Shown: one piece after another, positions 8,861 to 20,339 of the stretch | Numbering within the stretch: the stretch's first letter is position 1 | How the letters are laid out: each line of letters begins with the position of its first letter | The notes under the pieces: generated by a model | Told to the model about the DNA's origin: nothing | The model's input: the letters and a program-made list of their open reading frames with translations, nothing else | The model's database searches: none | NCBI GenBank assembly: GCA_022478985.1 | Contig: JAKSZP010009275.1 | Coordinates: forward strand, 1 to 64,000 | Length of the DNA stretch: 64,000 nucleotides | DNA from: Massospora cicadina | Lineage: Eukaryota > Entomophthoromycota > Entomophthoromycetes > Entomophthorales > Entomophthoraceae | Reading direction: 5' to 3' | Translations under genes and position numbers: made by a program

Positions 8861-10035
8861 TAGCCTGGAGAAATCTAAGGTGCGCTTTGAAAAGCGATGG
8901 AAAACACTGAAACCATGGGTGGACAAGTTTTAAGACAATTGATGGGAAATGATTAGTATTCCAAAGCTTTCAGAACAAGTGGCTATCGTTCAAGCCACTC
9001 ATAAGGTTGTTGGGCATAGAGGTCTATAGAAGACAACTGATCATATTTGTCAGTACTATTACTGGGAGTCCATAAACTACCATGTAGCAGATTATCTAGC
9101 TTTTGTGTGGAATGCCAGTTTCACAAGCCTCACAAGAACACGGATGGATACTGAATGGTCCGCCCTGTATTTGCCTGGAATTTGGTGTCCATTGACATAA
9201 TGAAAACATTAACCATGAGTACTGAGGACTTAGATAAATCATAGTTGTGATCAACCATCTGACAAGATGGGTCAAGACTAAGGCCCTGGCAAAAGTAGAC
9301 GCTACAAGCACCTCAAGGTTTATCATTGATCAAGTATTATATTGACATGGATGCCTGCAGGTCTTGTTGAGCAATAATTTAATGAAATTTCACGTCTCAT
9401 GTTATACTGCAATTAAATGAGATAATGGGGATTCAAGGAGTCATGTCTGTATCTTACCAGCTGGTACCAAATGGACTGGTATAACGGTTTAATGGAACGC
9501 TGGCCGCGAAGTTGAGAAAGCTGGTCACAGGAAGAACTTCTGCATGGGGAATGTACCTTAGTTTAGTGATGTTTGCATAAACATAAAACATCATATGGCG
9601 AAGGGAAAGATACCATCTGAGTTGCTATATGGAAGTAAGGCTGCGTTGCTGCCAATTTATACTTAGTGGTGGAACCACATTGGGGATGAGTGCCAAGCAA
9701 TACTTGACCCAATTTTGAATATCCTGATCAAACTGCAATTGCAAGCATTTGATACAAACTTAAAGAAAAAGATCAGAGCAAAAAAATTGACGGATGATAA
9801 GAACTGAATGGCCTTATTAGAATAACAATTAAGTGAAAGAGTTGCCTATTGTGATATGCATGGTTTCAGGAGAAGAAACAAGATATGTGCATTGTGGTTG
9901 GGTCTGTTTGAGATTATTATCAAGATGGCGATTGATGACAATTCCATCAAGAACTCTTGGATAAGAGGATAGTAAATTAAGTTCATGCTAAGTATTTAAA
10001 GCAATGGATCAAAGAAAATAATAATAAAAAGATTG
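8861..10035 (+). pseudogene. G1 integrase
   Basis: The N-terminal zinc region reads ATHKVVGHRGL near 8990-9025, followed by YYYWESINYHVADYL. The core has VSIDI (first catalytic Asp, about 9190), then KLRKLVTGRTSAWG (about 9505-9550) after the block NGLMERW/RFNGTLA that normally carries the Glu. The tail MAIDDNSIKNSWIRG is near 9925-9970. Stops are frequent. It ends just before hairpin array b. Confidence 0.75.
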
Positions 10036-10043
10036 TTCCCTAA

Positions 10044-10245
10044 GGACCGCTGAACCATTGAGATGGTTATGTCCTGATGATTTGGTTAAGTATGAAAAAT
10101 TAACCACTAAGTCAAACTAGATGGCTAAGTCTTAAAACATAAGACCTCTGAACCATAGAAAACTGATAGGTTTAAGTATACCTAGAATCTAGTTTAGAAA
10201 TAAATAAAAAAGATGGACCACTGAATTGATTGAGGTCAAGTCCCA
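10044..10245 (+). repeat. Hairpin array b of G1
   Basis: Four to five imperfect units follow GGACC.CTGAACCA...TGGTTAAGTCC. The first (10044-10074) pairs GGAC with GTCC and AACCAT with ATGGTT around a 4-base loop. The same type of array follows integrase in G4 (51386-51590) and stands misplaced at 6175-6375. Confidence 0.7.
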
Positions 10246-12082
10246 TGTAAAAAAGAAGGAAAATATAAAATATTAATAAAATATAGCGGAAAAAACATTA
10301 TTAAAGCCGCATAAAAAATCAACATATTTTTTATATTTGTATTTTTTATTGGTTATCCTTGACTTTGGAATGATTCCGCCTATGTCACCTCTTGGGGGAG
10401 GGAGGATGGATTGCAGTAGGAGTAAACAAACTTTCAAATCTATGTGAGATCAGACACTAACAAGGGCTAGACCTACTTGAAGCCAAGTTTTCTGAGCGGA
10501 GGCTGATCCATGTGAGAACATGACTATGGAAAGAGAGATGTAAATATCAGAACTTGCAAAATGTGATGCCCCAGATTGGTGAGGGAAGAAACAGAATAAA
10601 AAGAGGCATTTGGTAAATAACCATAAGTAACCTGATATGGCACCAGAGCCAGAAGATTGGTCTTGAGTGCTTGCTGATGGGCTTCGTCAAGAACATTGGA
10701 CATATGGGCTGGCATCAAGTAAGGGATACTAGGCGGGGGTTGCCAAATCATGCCTCTGATCAAAGCCTTCAGGGGAAGGTACTGATGGGATGTGCCAGAA
10801 ATGAGATAGTTATGTAGGAGGCAGATGGCATCCTTCAGATGATTACTACAAACTTCTTGGAAGAGAAAGCATAATGAGCGATGGAAGCCAGAAGAGGCTG
10901 GAAGCTTCGTGGACCAACTTTAAAGACCTTGACTGGCAATGCAAATACATAGGCTGCAACATCTCGATCTAGAAACTTTTTGAGATTGGAGGGGTTCAGA
11001 GCCATGGATAGAGCCTCACTTACTCAGGTCATCAGTTCTTCATAGGGGAGTTTGGAATGTTTGTGATTTCTAATGACCAGTTCAGTTGACAGAACAGCTG
11101 GTTTGTAATACTTACTGAGTCAGAAAAGGAACTCCAGAAGCAAGTCTGATCTGGTGAGGAACAAACAAAAAAGCGGAAGCATTGTTTCCAGAGGTTTAAC
11201 AATGTAGAAGTATCTGCAAATGGAGCCAAATCTAGGAGAGTTTTGAAGTCTAACTTGAGAATTGATGACAGAGGGAGTATTGGTCATGAGTCATTCGAGA
11301 TGATTGCTAACCTAGTTTCATCAGGGTTGGATACTGTTTCCAGTAATTCCATGGAATGACTGGTTACAGGTACCTGACTGGGAGTATGAGTCCTGTGAGG
11401 AACATAGAAGAGGCTCTATCGCGTAGATAGATTTATCAGTTGGAAGAGCCAAAGGTCTTTATCAGACATGCTATCAAGCAGTTGTTGGTACTGAGACTCC
11501 AAATTTGACATATGAGCTGGACAAGCAGGGGAGATGTCAGACTTTTATAATAGTCGACATTAAGCACTCTGGAATCAATTAAGCTCTAATTTCAGAGAAA
11601 TTAATCTCAAAATTAATGAGATAAGCATCCAAAGAAGAAATAAGAATGATATGAGCTAAGAAGTTATTATGAGAAAATAACAAGAGCAAATATAAATGAG
11701 CATTCTAAACTTGCCATGAAGCAAAAATCAATGGCAAGAGCCTCCTGTTGATGATGAGGAGGAAAATCATGAAATCGAGGATGCCAGACCAAGAATCCTG
11801 AATATGATATCAGGTCACATGCCCTGATGGGGAAAACTGGATCTGGGGATTAATATCGTCATGTGTAAATGATCACCCTGGCATGACAGAAGGTCATGGG
11901 GACCACTCTCTGAGTAGGTGGTAGCGAGGAGGAAGATGAAGAGAACCGCATACTGAAGGTTGTCCTGAGTATCGTTGAGTACAGATCAACCATACTCCAC
12001 TTGAACCTACGAAATATTTGACCTATTGTCTGAAGCTGTATTCTCCTGTCCCAATCCTATTCTCACTGGAAATTTATGCAAT
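10246..12082 (+). other. G1 long untranslated 3' region
   Basis: About 1.8 kb between the hairpin array and the polypurine tract has no recognisable plus-strand protein. It begins AT-rich. Short antisense frames are seen (10763 down to 10524, 79 codons; 11229 down to 11032, 65 codons), but I see no domain in them. G4 and G5 have shorter regions in the same place. It may have held an additional antisense gene, packaging signals or nothing. Confidence 0.5.
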
Positions 12083-12090
12083 AGGGGGGA
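12083..12090 (+). promoter_or_regulatory. G1 polypurine tract
   Basis: AGGGGGGA abuts the 3' LTR start TGTTTTAGG, as expected for plus-strand priming. The same G-run precedes the 3' LTRs of G4, G5 and G9. Confidence 0.85.
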
Positions 12091-13190
12091 TGTTTTAGGA
12101 TTTTTGCCTACATTTCCAGCTGTCTAGATTACATGGGTCGCTAGGGGATAATTTCCTATAGCAAGTAAATTGAATATTGGTTGACTCTGATTTCAGGTTA
12201 ACAATGCTTGGGGGATTTTAGGTAATTTGCCTGGTTTGGATCTGTCAGGGATCAATCCAGTGAATGCTTAAGATCTCATTAGGCAGAGTATCCAACAAAA
12301 TGGGATATATGATAGTTGATCAATAATTGACTATAAGGTGTACCAATTGGGATTAATTAAGTTTCATCACCAACTAATTGGGAACTTAAGGATCAAGTTG
12401 CAAGGCGAGTGATTCCACCCGCAACAAAAGAATCTATCAGTTGGTTCATGACCTGCCTTAATGGGTAACAAGTCCCATTACCTAAGCAGGTCAATCGCCA
12501 AGTATATTTTTTTCACTGGGATCAAGTAGAAAACATTATAAACACATTTTTCAAATTTTTCCATCTTAGGTCTCAAGGATCTTAATGACAGAAACATAAT
12601 TAGAATGGGGAAGAACATTGCTGATGAGGCAACAAAGGGTAATTTAATGCCGCGGCTGCTGTTTCATTGCTGAGGCGCCAACTGAGGGTTGGGCGCCAAA
12701 TTATCTCTATAAATTACAATGAGAATTAACTCACTAATTAGAAGTTAATTAAAAGAATTCATTATTTTTATTAGTTCTATTCATTTTTAAGGAAATTATT
12801 TCCGTGTGCTTAAATTGGAGACTCTTTAGAAGAATAAAGGGTAAGGATTGAGGATCCTAAGAGGAGAAGCTGAGCTGAGATGGGAATTGCTTCCAACTTC
12901 ATGTCACCAGTGGAAAGGCCATAAACTAAGGATCTGAGCATGGATCAAGTTATGCGGATAAGGGTCATAATCCCTAATGAGGACATCTAGAGTATTTAAG
13001 GAGGAATACCGATCAAGCATTGGACCAAACACTAGTGATCTATTCAACTAAAGATAATAGTCTTCATACTATTATTAATTGTGTATATATCATCAGACAG
13101 CGTGAGGATTGCACAAATTTAAACCTGTGCAGTTATTAATGTAAGAGTTAATATTTGGGAATGAGCAATGAAGCCCCTAGAAACTTAACA
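12091..13190 (+). repeat. G1 3' LTR
   Basis: It begins TGTTTTAGG and ends CTTAACA, followed by the CCTCC target duplication. The copy of the promoter palindrome is at 12674-12697 and TATA at 12708-12714. Its central 711 bp are nearly identical to the 5' LTR, while both ends are strongly diverged. Confidence 0.93.
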
Positions 13191-13195
13191 CCTCC
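13191..13195. repeat. Target-site duplication of G1, right copy
   Basis: CCTCC, identical to 3956-3960. LINE sequence resumes immediately after it. Confidence 0.95.
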
Positions 13196-14620
13196 TGTGT
13201 GATTAGATATAGAATATAGTCCAGTGGTGTTTTTTCATTCTTGTGGTGTGTATAAAAATTTTAATTTTTGGGGGTCAGTTGGAGTATTATAGTAAAGTTC
13301 TTATAGTAGTGTACTTCCACTTTGACCTCCACTGGGTCGGTTGCCAGGGTGCCATCACCTTTTCAGATCTGTGTGCATGCGGGCTGGTTGCCATGGGAGT
13401 GAAACTGGTGGAAGAAGTATTTCAAGCAGGTTTCGACTTCTTTTATGAACTTACCTTTCTCTCAAAACTTTGATTCTGTGCTGGTGTTTGAAGATGAGGG
13501 CGTTTAGTCAGGAGGATATTTCCGCCTATTTATGCCCCCAGTCAGGGGCTGTAGTTGGATTTTGGGGTGTTGAGCTCAAGGTGGTCTAACTCTGCAAGTT
13601 GCACCTGATTGTGGCTGTGTCAATGGTGTACTTATTCAAGGAAAGATGATGAGTTTTATTTTTTAAACTTTGAAATTTAACTCAGGTTATAATGGATCTA
13701 ATATGAATGGAGTCACTAATTTGAGATTTGTGTCCTCATTTTCGACCCAGTCAGATATTTTGGGCAATTTTATATTTTCTGGGTGCAACTTCCTCCAGTT
13801 TGATGCCTGTGCAGGAGTGCGGGTTGGCAAAAGCTGCACCAAAAGAGTTAGTAGTCAGAGAAGTTCATCCTCTTGGTCAAGGAGTAGGAAATGTTTGATT
13901 TGTGGGTTTTTGGGGCGAGGATAAAGTTGATGCAGCTCATTGAGATGAGTGTTCCCTCACATATGTTGGGGAGAGTCATGTGGGGGAGGAGTGGTGACCA
14001 AGGGGGAGGGTATCATATAATCTAAGGGATGTCTTCATTGCACAGAATTTGATGTTCCATGGTGGGTATCCCCTGGGGTTAGGCCATCAGTTCATGTCAG
14101 GGTTGGCCCAGAAGTTGAATTTGCTAATAGAATGGTGTCTGGTGGGAGGATGAGTGTTGGGATGGTCTCAAGGAACTGTTTCCTCTCAGCTGTGGTGCAC
14201 GGTGCATAGATGCATGCTATCAAAATTGTGTCATTCTGGAATGCGATTGTTACTACCAGTACATGGCTGTGTAGATATTAAATCAAGTTGGTGATTTTTA
14301 ATTTTTTGCGATTATGGACAACCACCCCACAGTGGGATGCCCATACTGTTTGGGATAGTGAGACCCTGGCTGACCAGGATCCCTCTTCTCCCTGTAGACA
14401 GTAAGTTCCTTACATGCCCAAGATATCTACAAGGGGCTTTTCACAGGAAGTCCAGATTTTTGGCTTGAGTATGATTGAGCTCTGGCTCCTGCAATGTTTA
14501 ATATCCCTATTGACACTGAGATGCCCACGGTATCTCAGGAACAGTTGGAAGGCTTTCTGGCCCTATCCTATCGCACCATTTCCAGTACATGTTATGTGTG
14601 ATTGGCCTGTCGCACCTGTG
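13196..14620 (-). pseudogene. LINE ORF2, 5' part: AP-type endonuclease
   Basis: On the minus strand the frame around 14340-14110 reads GVVVHNRKKLKITNLI, then VLVVTIAFQNDTILIACIYA and TTAERKQFLETIP. This is the pattern of a LINE apurinic-type endonuclease (strand, turn, then 'NaYaP....r..ff..l'). The region 13930-13250 is the linker towards RT, with shifted frames (DEDTNLKLVTPFI near 13720). It joins across G1 to the RT at 3955. The role would be nicking the target DNA to prime reverse transcription; it is dead here. Confidence 0.7.
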
Positions 14621-14879
14621 TGGTTGTTCAGTCCCTTACCCTTTACCAATTTTGTATGAACTTGCCATTTGGTAGGTTTGAGTCAGTCTCTTCCACTTGT
14701 GACTTATGGTGGTCAGGTGCGGTGTGCTGGATGCTTTCTTTGGTTGCGGGGTTCAACTTTGTAGATGTGTGTCCCAAATTTTTGCCAAAGGTGGAGCTGA
14801 ATTGTTTGGCTTATTTCACTTGATTGCTACCACGTGGTGATTCAGAAAAAATTTTAAGAAATTTTCATCTTTAGTATTC

Positions 14880-15945
14880 TGGTCTGATTAATTGCTCAGT
14901 TAATTTACTCTATGCCCTTCTGAATTTGGCCAGGGGTTATGGAGGAGGCCATAAGTGATGCAGCCATGGCCGCTGCCCATTTGCGAGCCTTCTGTGCAAT
15001 TTTTCCACTCTGGGTGAAACTGGGTCTATAAAAATGTATTTCTCATCCTCTCCCCAGAGAAAGGCGTTGTTTATGTCAATTATCTTGGTGAACTCTTCGC
15101 TACTCTCATCCATGATGTCAGCGCAGAAATTTTGGCTATTATGCCCTCCTTCATGGGGCATGCGTGCGCCTTGTGCCCCAATGCGTTGCAGTGATTACAG
15201 ATGGTGGTGCGCTTTCCAGTGTGACGCAGAATACCTTTGACACGCCCCCATATGGGAGGTGAAACACCATTGTGTGCAGGATCTTTGTGAGGTCCTTGGC
15301 CACCTTGGGGAATGGGTTGATCACAGCTATTGCCTTACCTGTGCACAGGTTTGGCATCAGATGAAACCGCTGTAGTTGAATTGTTTAATCTCTCCATATC
15401 TGGCAAGTCCAGCTCAGAGCTCCTTCTCAATTACTTTGCGGGGGGAGGTTGGTTGGAAGCGTCAAAAGAGATGAAAAAAGTATTCACTTTGTTCCATCTT
15501 ATGCATGCAGTGCACACAATTCTTTTGCCTTTGATGAGGGAAATTTATGACGCAGACTTTTGCAGCAGCGTCTGCATCTCCTTCAGTTTTGAAATATGTC
15601 AATCCAGCCATGGGTGATTGTATGGATGGTAACATACACCATGTGGGGAAAAGAGAGGCCTGTGCTCTCGCTTACTTTCTCCCACAGAATTGGAGAATTA
15701 ACTCCTAGGAAGAGTCAGAGCCTGTGCTCTACCTGTGATAGGGGTTGGGAATATTCTATTTCCATGTACAGTTTTTTTAGTAGTGAACTCCTCAAACCTG
15801 GACAGTGTCTGAGTTTGTGGTTTCTTGGTGGCATTGGTTACTGGTCCCCCCCAGGGCGTTCCTTGCCCTTTGGCACACCGTTTTGTGCATTGCCTGATAT
15901 GATTTTCGCATAATTTAAATTTGTTTGTTGATTTCGCCAATCTCT
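14880..15945 (-). pseudogene. LINE ORF1 (Gag-like) remnant
   Basis: Minus-strand frames upstream of the endonuclease read ITQERLAKSTNKFKLCENHI (about 15940-15880), then LARYGEIKQFNYSGF (about 15400-15350) and EEFTKIIDINNAFLWGEDEK (about 15100-15035). The piece GEIKQFNYSGF resembles the RRM-like part of LINE ORF1 proteins, which bind the element RNA. Length, order and position fit ORF1 of the same LINE. Stops and shifts break it; identity beyond LINE ORF1-like is not sure. Confidence 0.5.
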
Positions 15946-15949
15946 CCTG

Positions 15950-16374
15950 TGTGATTATCAAATTTGGTGTCAAATTAAATTTTGTAATTAATGTGATAAT
16001 TATGGGAAATTGATGAGCTAAATTAAGAATGAAACAATCAAAAGTAGAAGCAGGTTCAATTGAGTAAATCAGGTGAACTGACCGCCTGTCACAATTACCC
16101 ACTGAGATATGCTGTATTCTTGAAAGTTGAATAAAATTAAGTAGTCAAGGTTGCATGATGTAATTGACTTAAACCGCTAGGATCCACAGAACTCAAAAGT
16201 CGAACCAGCTGAATTTAGTCAGCAAGGGTTCCCAACATAAGGTGATCCATTGAATGCATTATATTAAGTAAAGTCAAAACCCTTAAATTAGATAAATTAA
16301 TTGGCATTTTTGCAAATTAATAAATCATAATAGCTGATATCAAAAAGAGCCATAATATGATTAACAATCTCAAC
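15950..16374 (-). repeat. LTR fragment of the G8 family (probable 3' LTR)
   Basis: It aligns with 19900-20339. Shared blocks are 'aaagtagaa.caggt(t/c)', 'gtcaaggttgcatga', 'aaaccgctaggat' and 'aaaacccttaaattagataaatta'. It ends at 16374 where the other copy has its terminal CTCAACA. About 420 bp remain; the rest is missing where LINE ORF1 starts, so it is truncated. Confidence 0.7.
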
Positions 16375-18255
16375 TCTTCCGCAAGATTAACCATATTGTG
16401 TTTTTTTAAAATAACTCCTGTGCCAGAAGTTAAAATTTGTAGAGTGACATTGACAATAAAACAGAGTGATTCTTGGTTGCAAACTTCTCCAAAAGGGGTT
16501 GCACATAAGTGCAGCGGAATTCGTTGCCATTGAATTGATAGTGCTCCAATAACACTAAATTGAAATAGATTGGCAGAATTCATAGGCAACGAATTACAGA
16601 CAGTTCTCATAAATTAGACATGACACCTGTCACTGACAAAATTAATGCTGGAGCACATGGAAACTGTCAGCATTTGGCACCAAAAATCAGTGGATGTAAA
16701 TCACCTCCTAACAAACTGGCATTGTGCCTCCAGAAATTAGCAACACACTAACAAAGTTCCCAGCCATGAGCACCAATCATCTAAACAGTTGACCATAGTG
16801 GCTGCTTTGTTGCGTTCACAGGAACCATAAATGGCCATTTTAAAAAGTTTGATAATTGTAGTTACACTTCCGTCCTTGTCAAAAGCAGGCAAGTTTGATG
16901 CTTTGTAATTATCATTTTCTCACTCATGGTTATCACAATTACTTCTTTGCTGGTTTGAGCCAGGCGTACTATGGTGCTGAGGCACTGTACCACAGTTTTA
17001 GAAATTGGGATTGGCCAAAGCAACCATATTTCTAGGCATTTGTTGACGAGGCCCAGCGTCCATTTCAGTAGCTACTTCTGATCTTCATCCTCATAGTATA
17101 TTTGTAAGTATTTACAGTCAATTGGTTCATGGCACACTGGCAATGCCCATCGTCCAAAGCTCAGATTCGATTGTTGATTTTATTTTACCAATTGACACAG
17201 TTTTAATAAAAAACTTTAATATTGCAATTTCCTCATTCATGCTAGTAGTTTGTAGTTGCAGGAATAAAATTGCTTGGTCCTTTTCCTCAATTGACTTCTT
17301 GCAATGGTTTACTTCTCATAGAGAATATTGTTTGACTCATTAATAGAGGTAACATACTCAATAAAATTTATTGATCAGTCAATTTAGCCAAACAACAATT
17401 CCAGAAACATCTATCCTCCACACGTTAGCCTTTAGAATTTTGTGCTCCGGTAGTTAATTTTCTTAGTGTAATCATCCTTCATCTGAAAAATTTGGGCGTT
17501 CAGTTGTCAATACTGGCCAGAAAATTCATTGTTATGGTTTAATTGCGCCTCTTGGTCTTCATGGTTAAGCCTGATAAACTCCAAAGCATTAATGGGAAGT
17601 CTGAGTAATATTGCTAACCCAAGGTTCAGTAATTCCTATTTCCTCCAAGAAGTTTTCAAAGATGGGATGCAATCTGTCAAATAGCTCTTGCACTAATTCT
17701 GCTACCTGATCATTAGCCTAAGTGGCTAGATTATAATTCGCCTCCAGACTAGAACGGACCTCCATGAAGTTAGCTTCCAACCGCTCATTCAAGGGTTGGC
17801 CCACCTGGCTGGAGTTTTGTAAAATGTTTACAAACTCAGTTATGGCTGCGTGATGGTGGGCAATTGTCATCTGAGAATTTCTTTAGGTAGGGCGTACAAA
17901 TTAAATTAAGTATTGGGCAATGTTCTCTATCCCAATTAAATTTTCTTTGGATTTGATCTACAATCAATTGTTGATGAGCTAGATATCTCATCCACAACAC
18001 GTCTTTCTGTCCTTGGTGATAAAAAGGATTGCTACTATTGACCACAGGCCCTTGTCCCATATGATGCCTCTTAACAACTGATGCTCAAGATGTTTTAGTC
18101 TTCATGTGAAATGGGTTTTTCAGGGTAGGTAATGTTGGGTATATCATTTCAGTTAATCTGGGACACAGGCATTTCAGTAGACCCATTGGCCTAGTACCAG
18201 TTCTGAATAATTTGATTGGGGTTGCTTCCCTGCTCAGTGTGGTCACCATTTGCAG
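16375..18255 (-). pseudogene. G8 gag remnant
   Basis: The minus-strand frame begins near 18060 (MGQGPVVNSSNPFYHQ, then LAHQQLIVDQIQRKFNW). After frame changes it continues with ANDQVAELVQELFDRLHPIF (about 17710-17650), KSIEEKDQAILFLQLQTTSM (about 17300-17240), and LPAFDKDGSVTTIIKLFKMA (about 16895-16835), which looks like the start of a Gag capsid. No protease, RT or integrase is present, so G8 is either a non-autonomous element or a deletion product. Assignment as gag rests on position and style of sequence. Confidence 0.45.
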
Positions 18256-18273
18256 TCCTAGCCATGAGCACCA
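18256..18273 (-). promoter_or_regulatory. G8 primer-binding site
   Basis: On the minus strand TGGTGCTCATGGCTAGGA follows the LTR end (TTATTAACA) after 2 bases. It shares TGGTGCTCA with the G1 site. A second copy of the 14-base core lies at 16762-16775 without an LTR next to it. Confidence 0.6.
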
Positions 18274-18633
18274 CTTGTTAATAAATTCACCATTTTTCAA
18301 AAGTTCAGGAACTTGGATAGTGTGCCAGGATCAACAGTATATGGACTGTTGACCCCTTACTACACTGACTTCATTGGCATCAGGTGGGGATTGGTAGCAC
18401 AGACCACTCCCTAGATGCTTGACCCAGCATTTAATTTTTGAAAATCTCTTGCTTATTCAATTTCCAGTAATAAATCACTAAAAAAAGAGAAGAAATATGA
18501 AAAATCTAGGTCTTTATTTAGATAATAAGGTGGAGCTTTTATAGCTGATCAGCCCATCCAACTAACTTTCATATGATCTGGGGTTATATTGGATTCTAGG
18601 GTAGCATGGGGCATAATAAATTGGTAAGGCTAC

Positions 18634-19482
18634 TGTCATGTGTAGATGACATCATAGTGGGGACCAACCCCAAGGATAAGGCTGGGCGCCAGGAGGCCCA
18701 GAAGGTGAAGCTTTAGGCCCTCCCTGACCTCAGTCACATATTGGACCAACGCTGGGTACAAGCTAAATATACCCAGGTTGGTACTAGTGAGGTGCCAAAC
18801 GTTCACCCCTTATGTTGGCCCTGGCTTTAAAACAAACGGTTTATGTAATAAACGCAGAGGGTTTGGTTTAGTTAGTCAAGGAACGGGGTTTTGAAACCTG
18901 TTTCATTTATGAGATCACATGTTCAGGTCAAATCCAACTTTAATTGATTACATGAGTGAAGTTGGTTTCGGCATATTATACCTATCTACATGGTAGTGTG
19001 TGCCTATTGGTGGGTCAGTGCTTGGGTCCATTTATGCAAACCCCTTATTCCCCCATCATAGTTTAAATATGTTTCCCCAACCAACATTCCTTGTTGGTCA
19101 ACTTTCCCAATAAACAATTTCCCCTTTTTTCATTTTTATATGTTATCTTTAGCAAATCTGTGCATGGACCCCTTTGAGAAGGTCTCACGCTACATTAACC
19201 ACTGCATTCAAAATTTAATTAAAAACTTCCACTCATGTACTGTTGGATCACCCAGGTTAACTCCAACCTGGGAAGCTTACCCCTTTCCACTTGGTGCACC
19301 ACGTCGTTTTTGGTCTATTGTTTGCTATCATGATCGTTCTTCTTCCCTTATGTTATTATCGCTCCAGCACCCTCTGCTGGGCTCTAGTTACCTTGGTACT
19401 AACGGCTAGTTTCCATTAGTTGGATCTGTGCAATGAGCACCACCATGCTGGAAACAGGAAAGTTATAGACACTCTCCTTACA
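18634..19482 (+). repeat. S3: solo LTR of family S nested in the G8 LTR
   Basis: It begins TGTCATG and ends CTTACA, with 5-bp flanks gctac (18629-18633) and gcttc (19483-19487). It is 849 bp and more diverged than S1 and S2, so it is older or another subfamily. The frame DDIIVGTNPKDKAGRQEAQK is visible from 18643. Confidence 0.8.
19140..19409 (+). CDS. LTR-borne open frame in S3, diverged C-side ORF
   Basis: An 89-codon frame (MLSLANLCMDPFEKVSRYIN) stands where S1 and S2 have MVPWANLV.DLFGEV. The first 30 residues align, and the rest has drifted. Function unknown. Confidence 0.25.
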   Translation: MLSLANLCMDPFEKVSRYINHCIQNLIKNFHSCTVGSPRLTPTWEAYPFPLGAPRRFWSIVCYHDRSSSLMLLSLQHPLLGSSYLGTNG

Positions 19483-20339
19483 GCTTCAACCTTAACCATC
19501 TTTGGTGTAACTCTCCAGAAACTCATGAAATATCACCAGTGTAACCCACTGGCAACTCAAAATCTATCCCAGAAATCATCAGCAACGCTATAAGTAACCC
19601 TAGCACAAAAATACTCAGCAACGTCTGCTGGCAATCATAAATATAAAATCATGGCATTATCCGCTACTTTTATTAGTAAAATACTAGTTTAAAATAATCC
19701 TCAGCATTAGTTGCCATAAATCCTGATTAAATCAATTCATTTTTAATTGATCCTTAATAAAAGTCGCCAGTAAATCCTATTAAATCAAATTAGTTGAATA
19801 TTGATCCTTGGCATTAGTCACCAGTAAATCCTATGAAAATGAATGATGTATTAAAATAGCTTAAACTAATTGGTTGGGTAGCATTACTTGAAGCTGCACC
19901 ATTAAATTATCCTTAAAATTTATCGGTGATATATCCAGATGCTTTGGGAATTTTTCAGAAATTGAAAGAATTCATTTTGATAAGGTAAATAAAGACTGAA
20001 ACAACCAAAAGTAGAAACAGGTCGAATTGAGTACATCAGGTGAAAAGATCACATGTCATAATTAACCACTGAGTTTCACTAAATTATTATAAGTTGAACA
20101 AGGTTAGGTAGTCAAGGTTGCATGACATAATCAACTCAAACCGCTAGGATTCACTGAAATTAAAAGTCAAACCAGCTGAAATTAGCCAGCAAGGGTGCCC
20201 AACTAAGGTGATCCATTGCATTCATTATATTAAGTAAAGTCAAAACCCTTAAATTAGATAAATTAATTGCATCGATGCCTGATTAATAAATTGTAATAGC
20301 TGATAAAAAAGAGCCATAATTTGGTTAATAATCTCAACA

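Larger units (their letters stand above)
3961..13190 (+). mobile_element. G1: full-length Ty3/gypsy-type LTR retrotransposon, defective
   Basis: The element is 9,230 bp with LTRs of 1092 and 1100 bp, a perfect CCTCC target duplication, a primer-binding site, a G-run polypurine tract, and remnants of gag, RT, RNase H and integrase in the gypsy order. It is interrupted by solo LTR S2 inside RT. Every coding domain carries stop codons and frameshifts. Unusual parts are a second copy of the integrase tail plus hairpin array between gag and RT (about 5990-6445), and a 1.8-kb non-coding 3' region. It is closely related to G4 and G5 in leader, primer site and 3' end. Confidence 0.93.
18276..20339 (-). 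repeat. G8 5' LTR, interrupted by S3
   Basis: On the minus strand it starts TGTTGAGATTATTAACC at 20339 and ends TTATTAACA at 18276. Without the S3 insertion it is about 1.2 kb. A TATAAAAGC box lies at 18543-18535. A tandem repeat of about 53 bp, three units of 'gt(t/c)(g/a)cca.taaatcct', is at 19710-19840. The right flank is ctaca; no matching flank was found at the truncated left copy. Confidence 0.7.

Noticed and set aside
10524..10763. Real antisense gene in the G1 3' region
   Set aside because: No similarity to the antisense frames of G4 or G5 and no recognisable motif; kept only as a remark on the 3' region.
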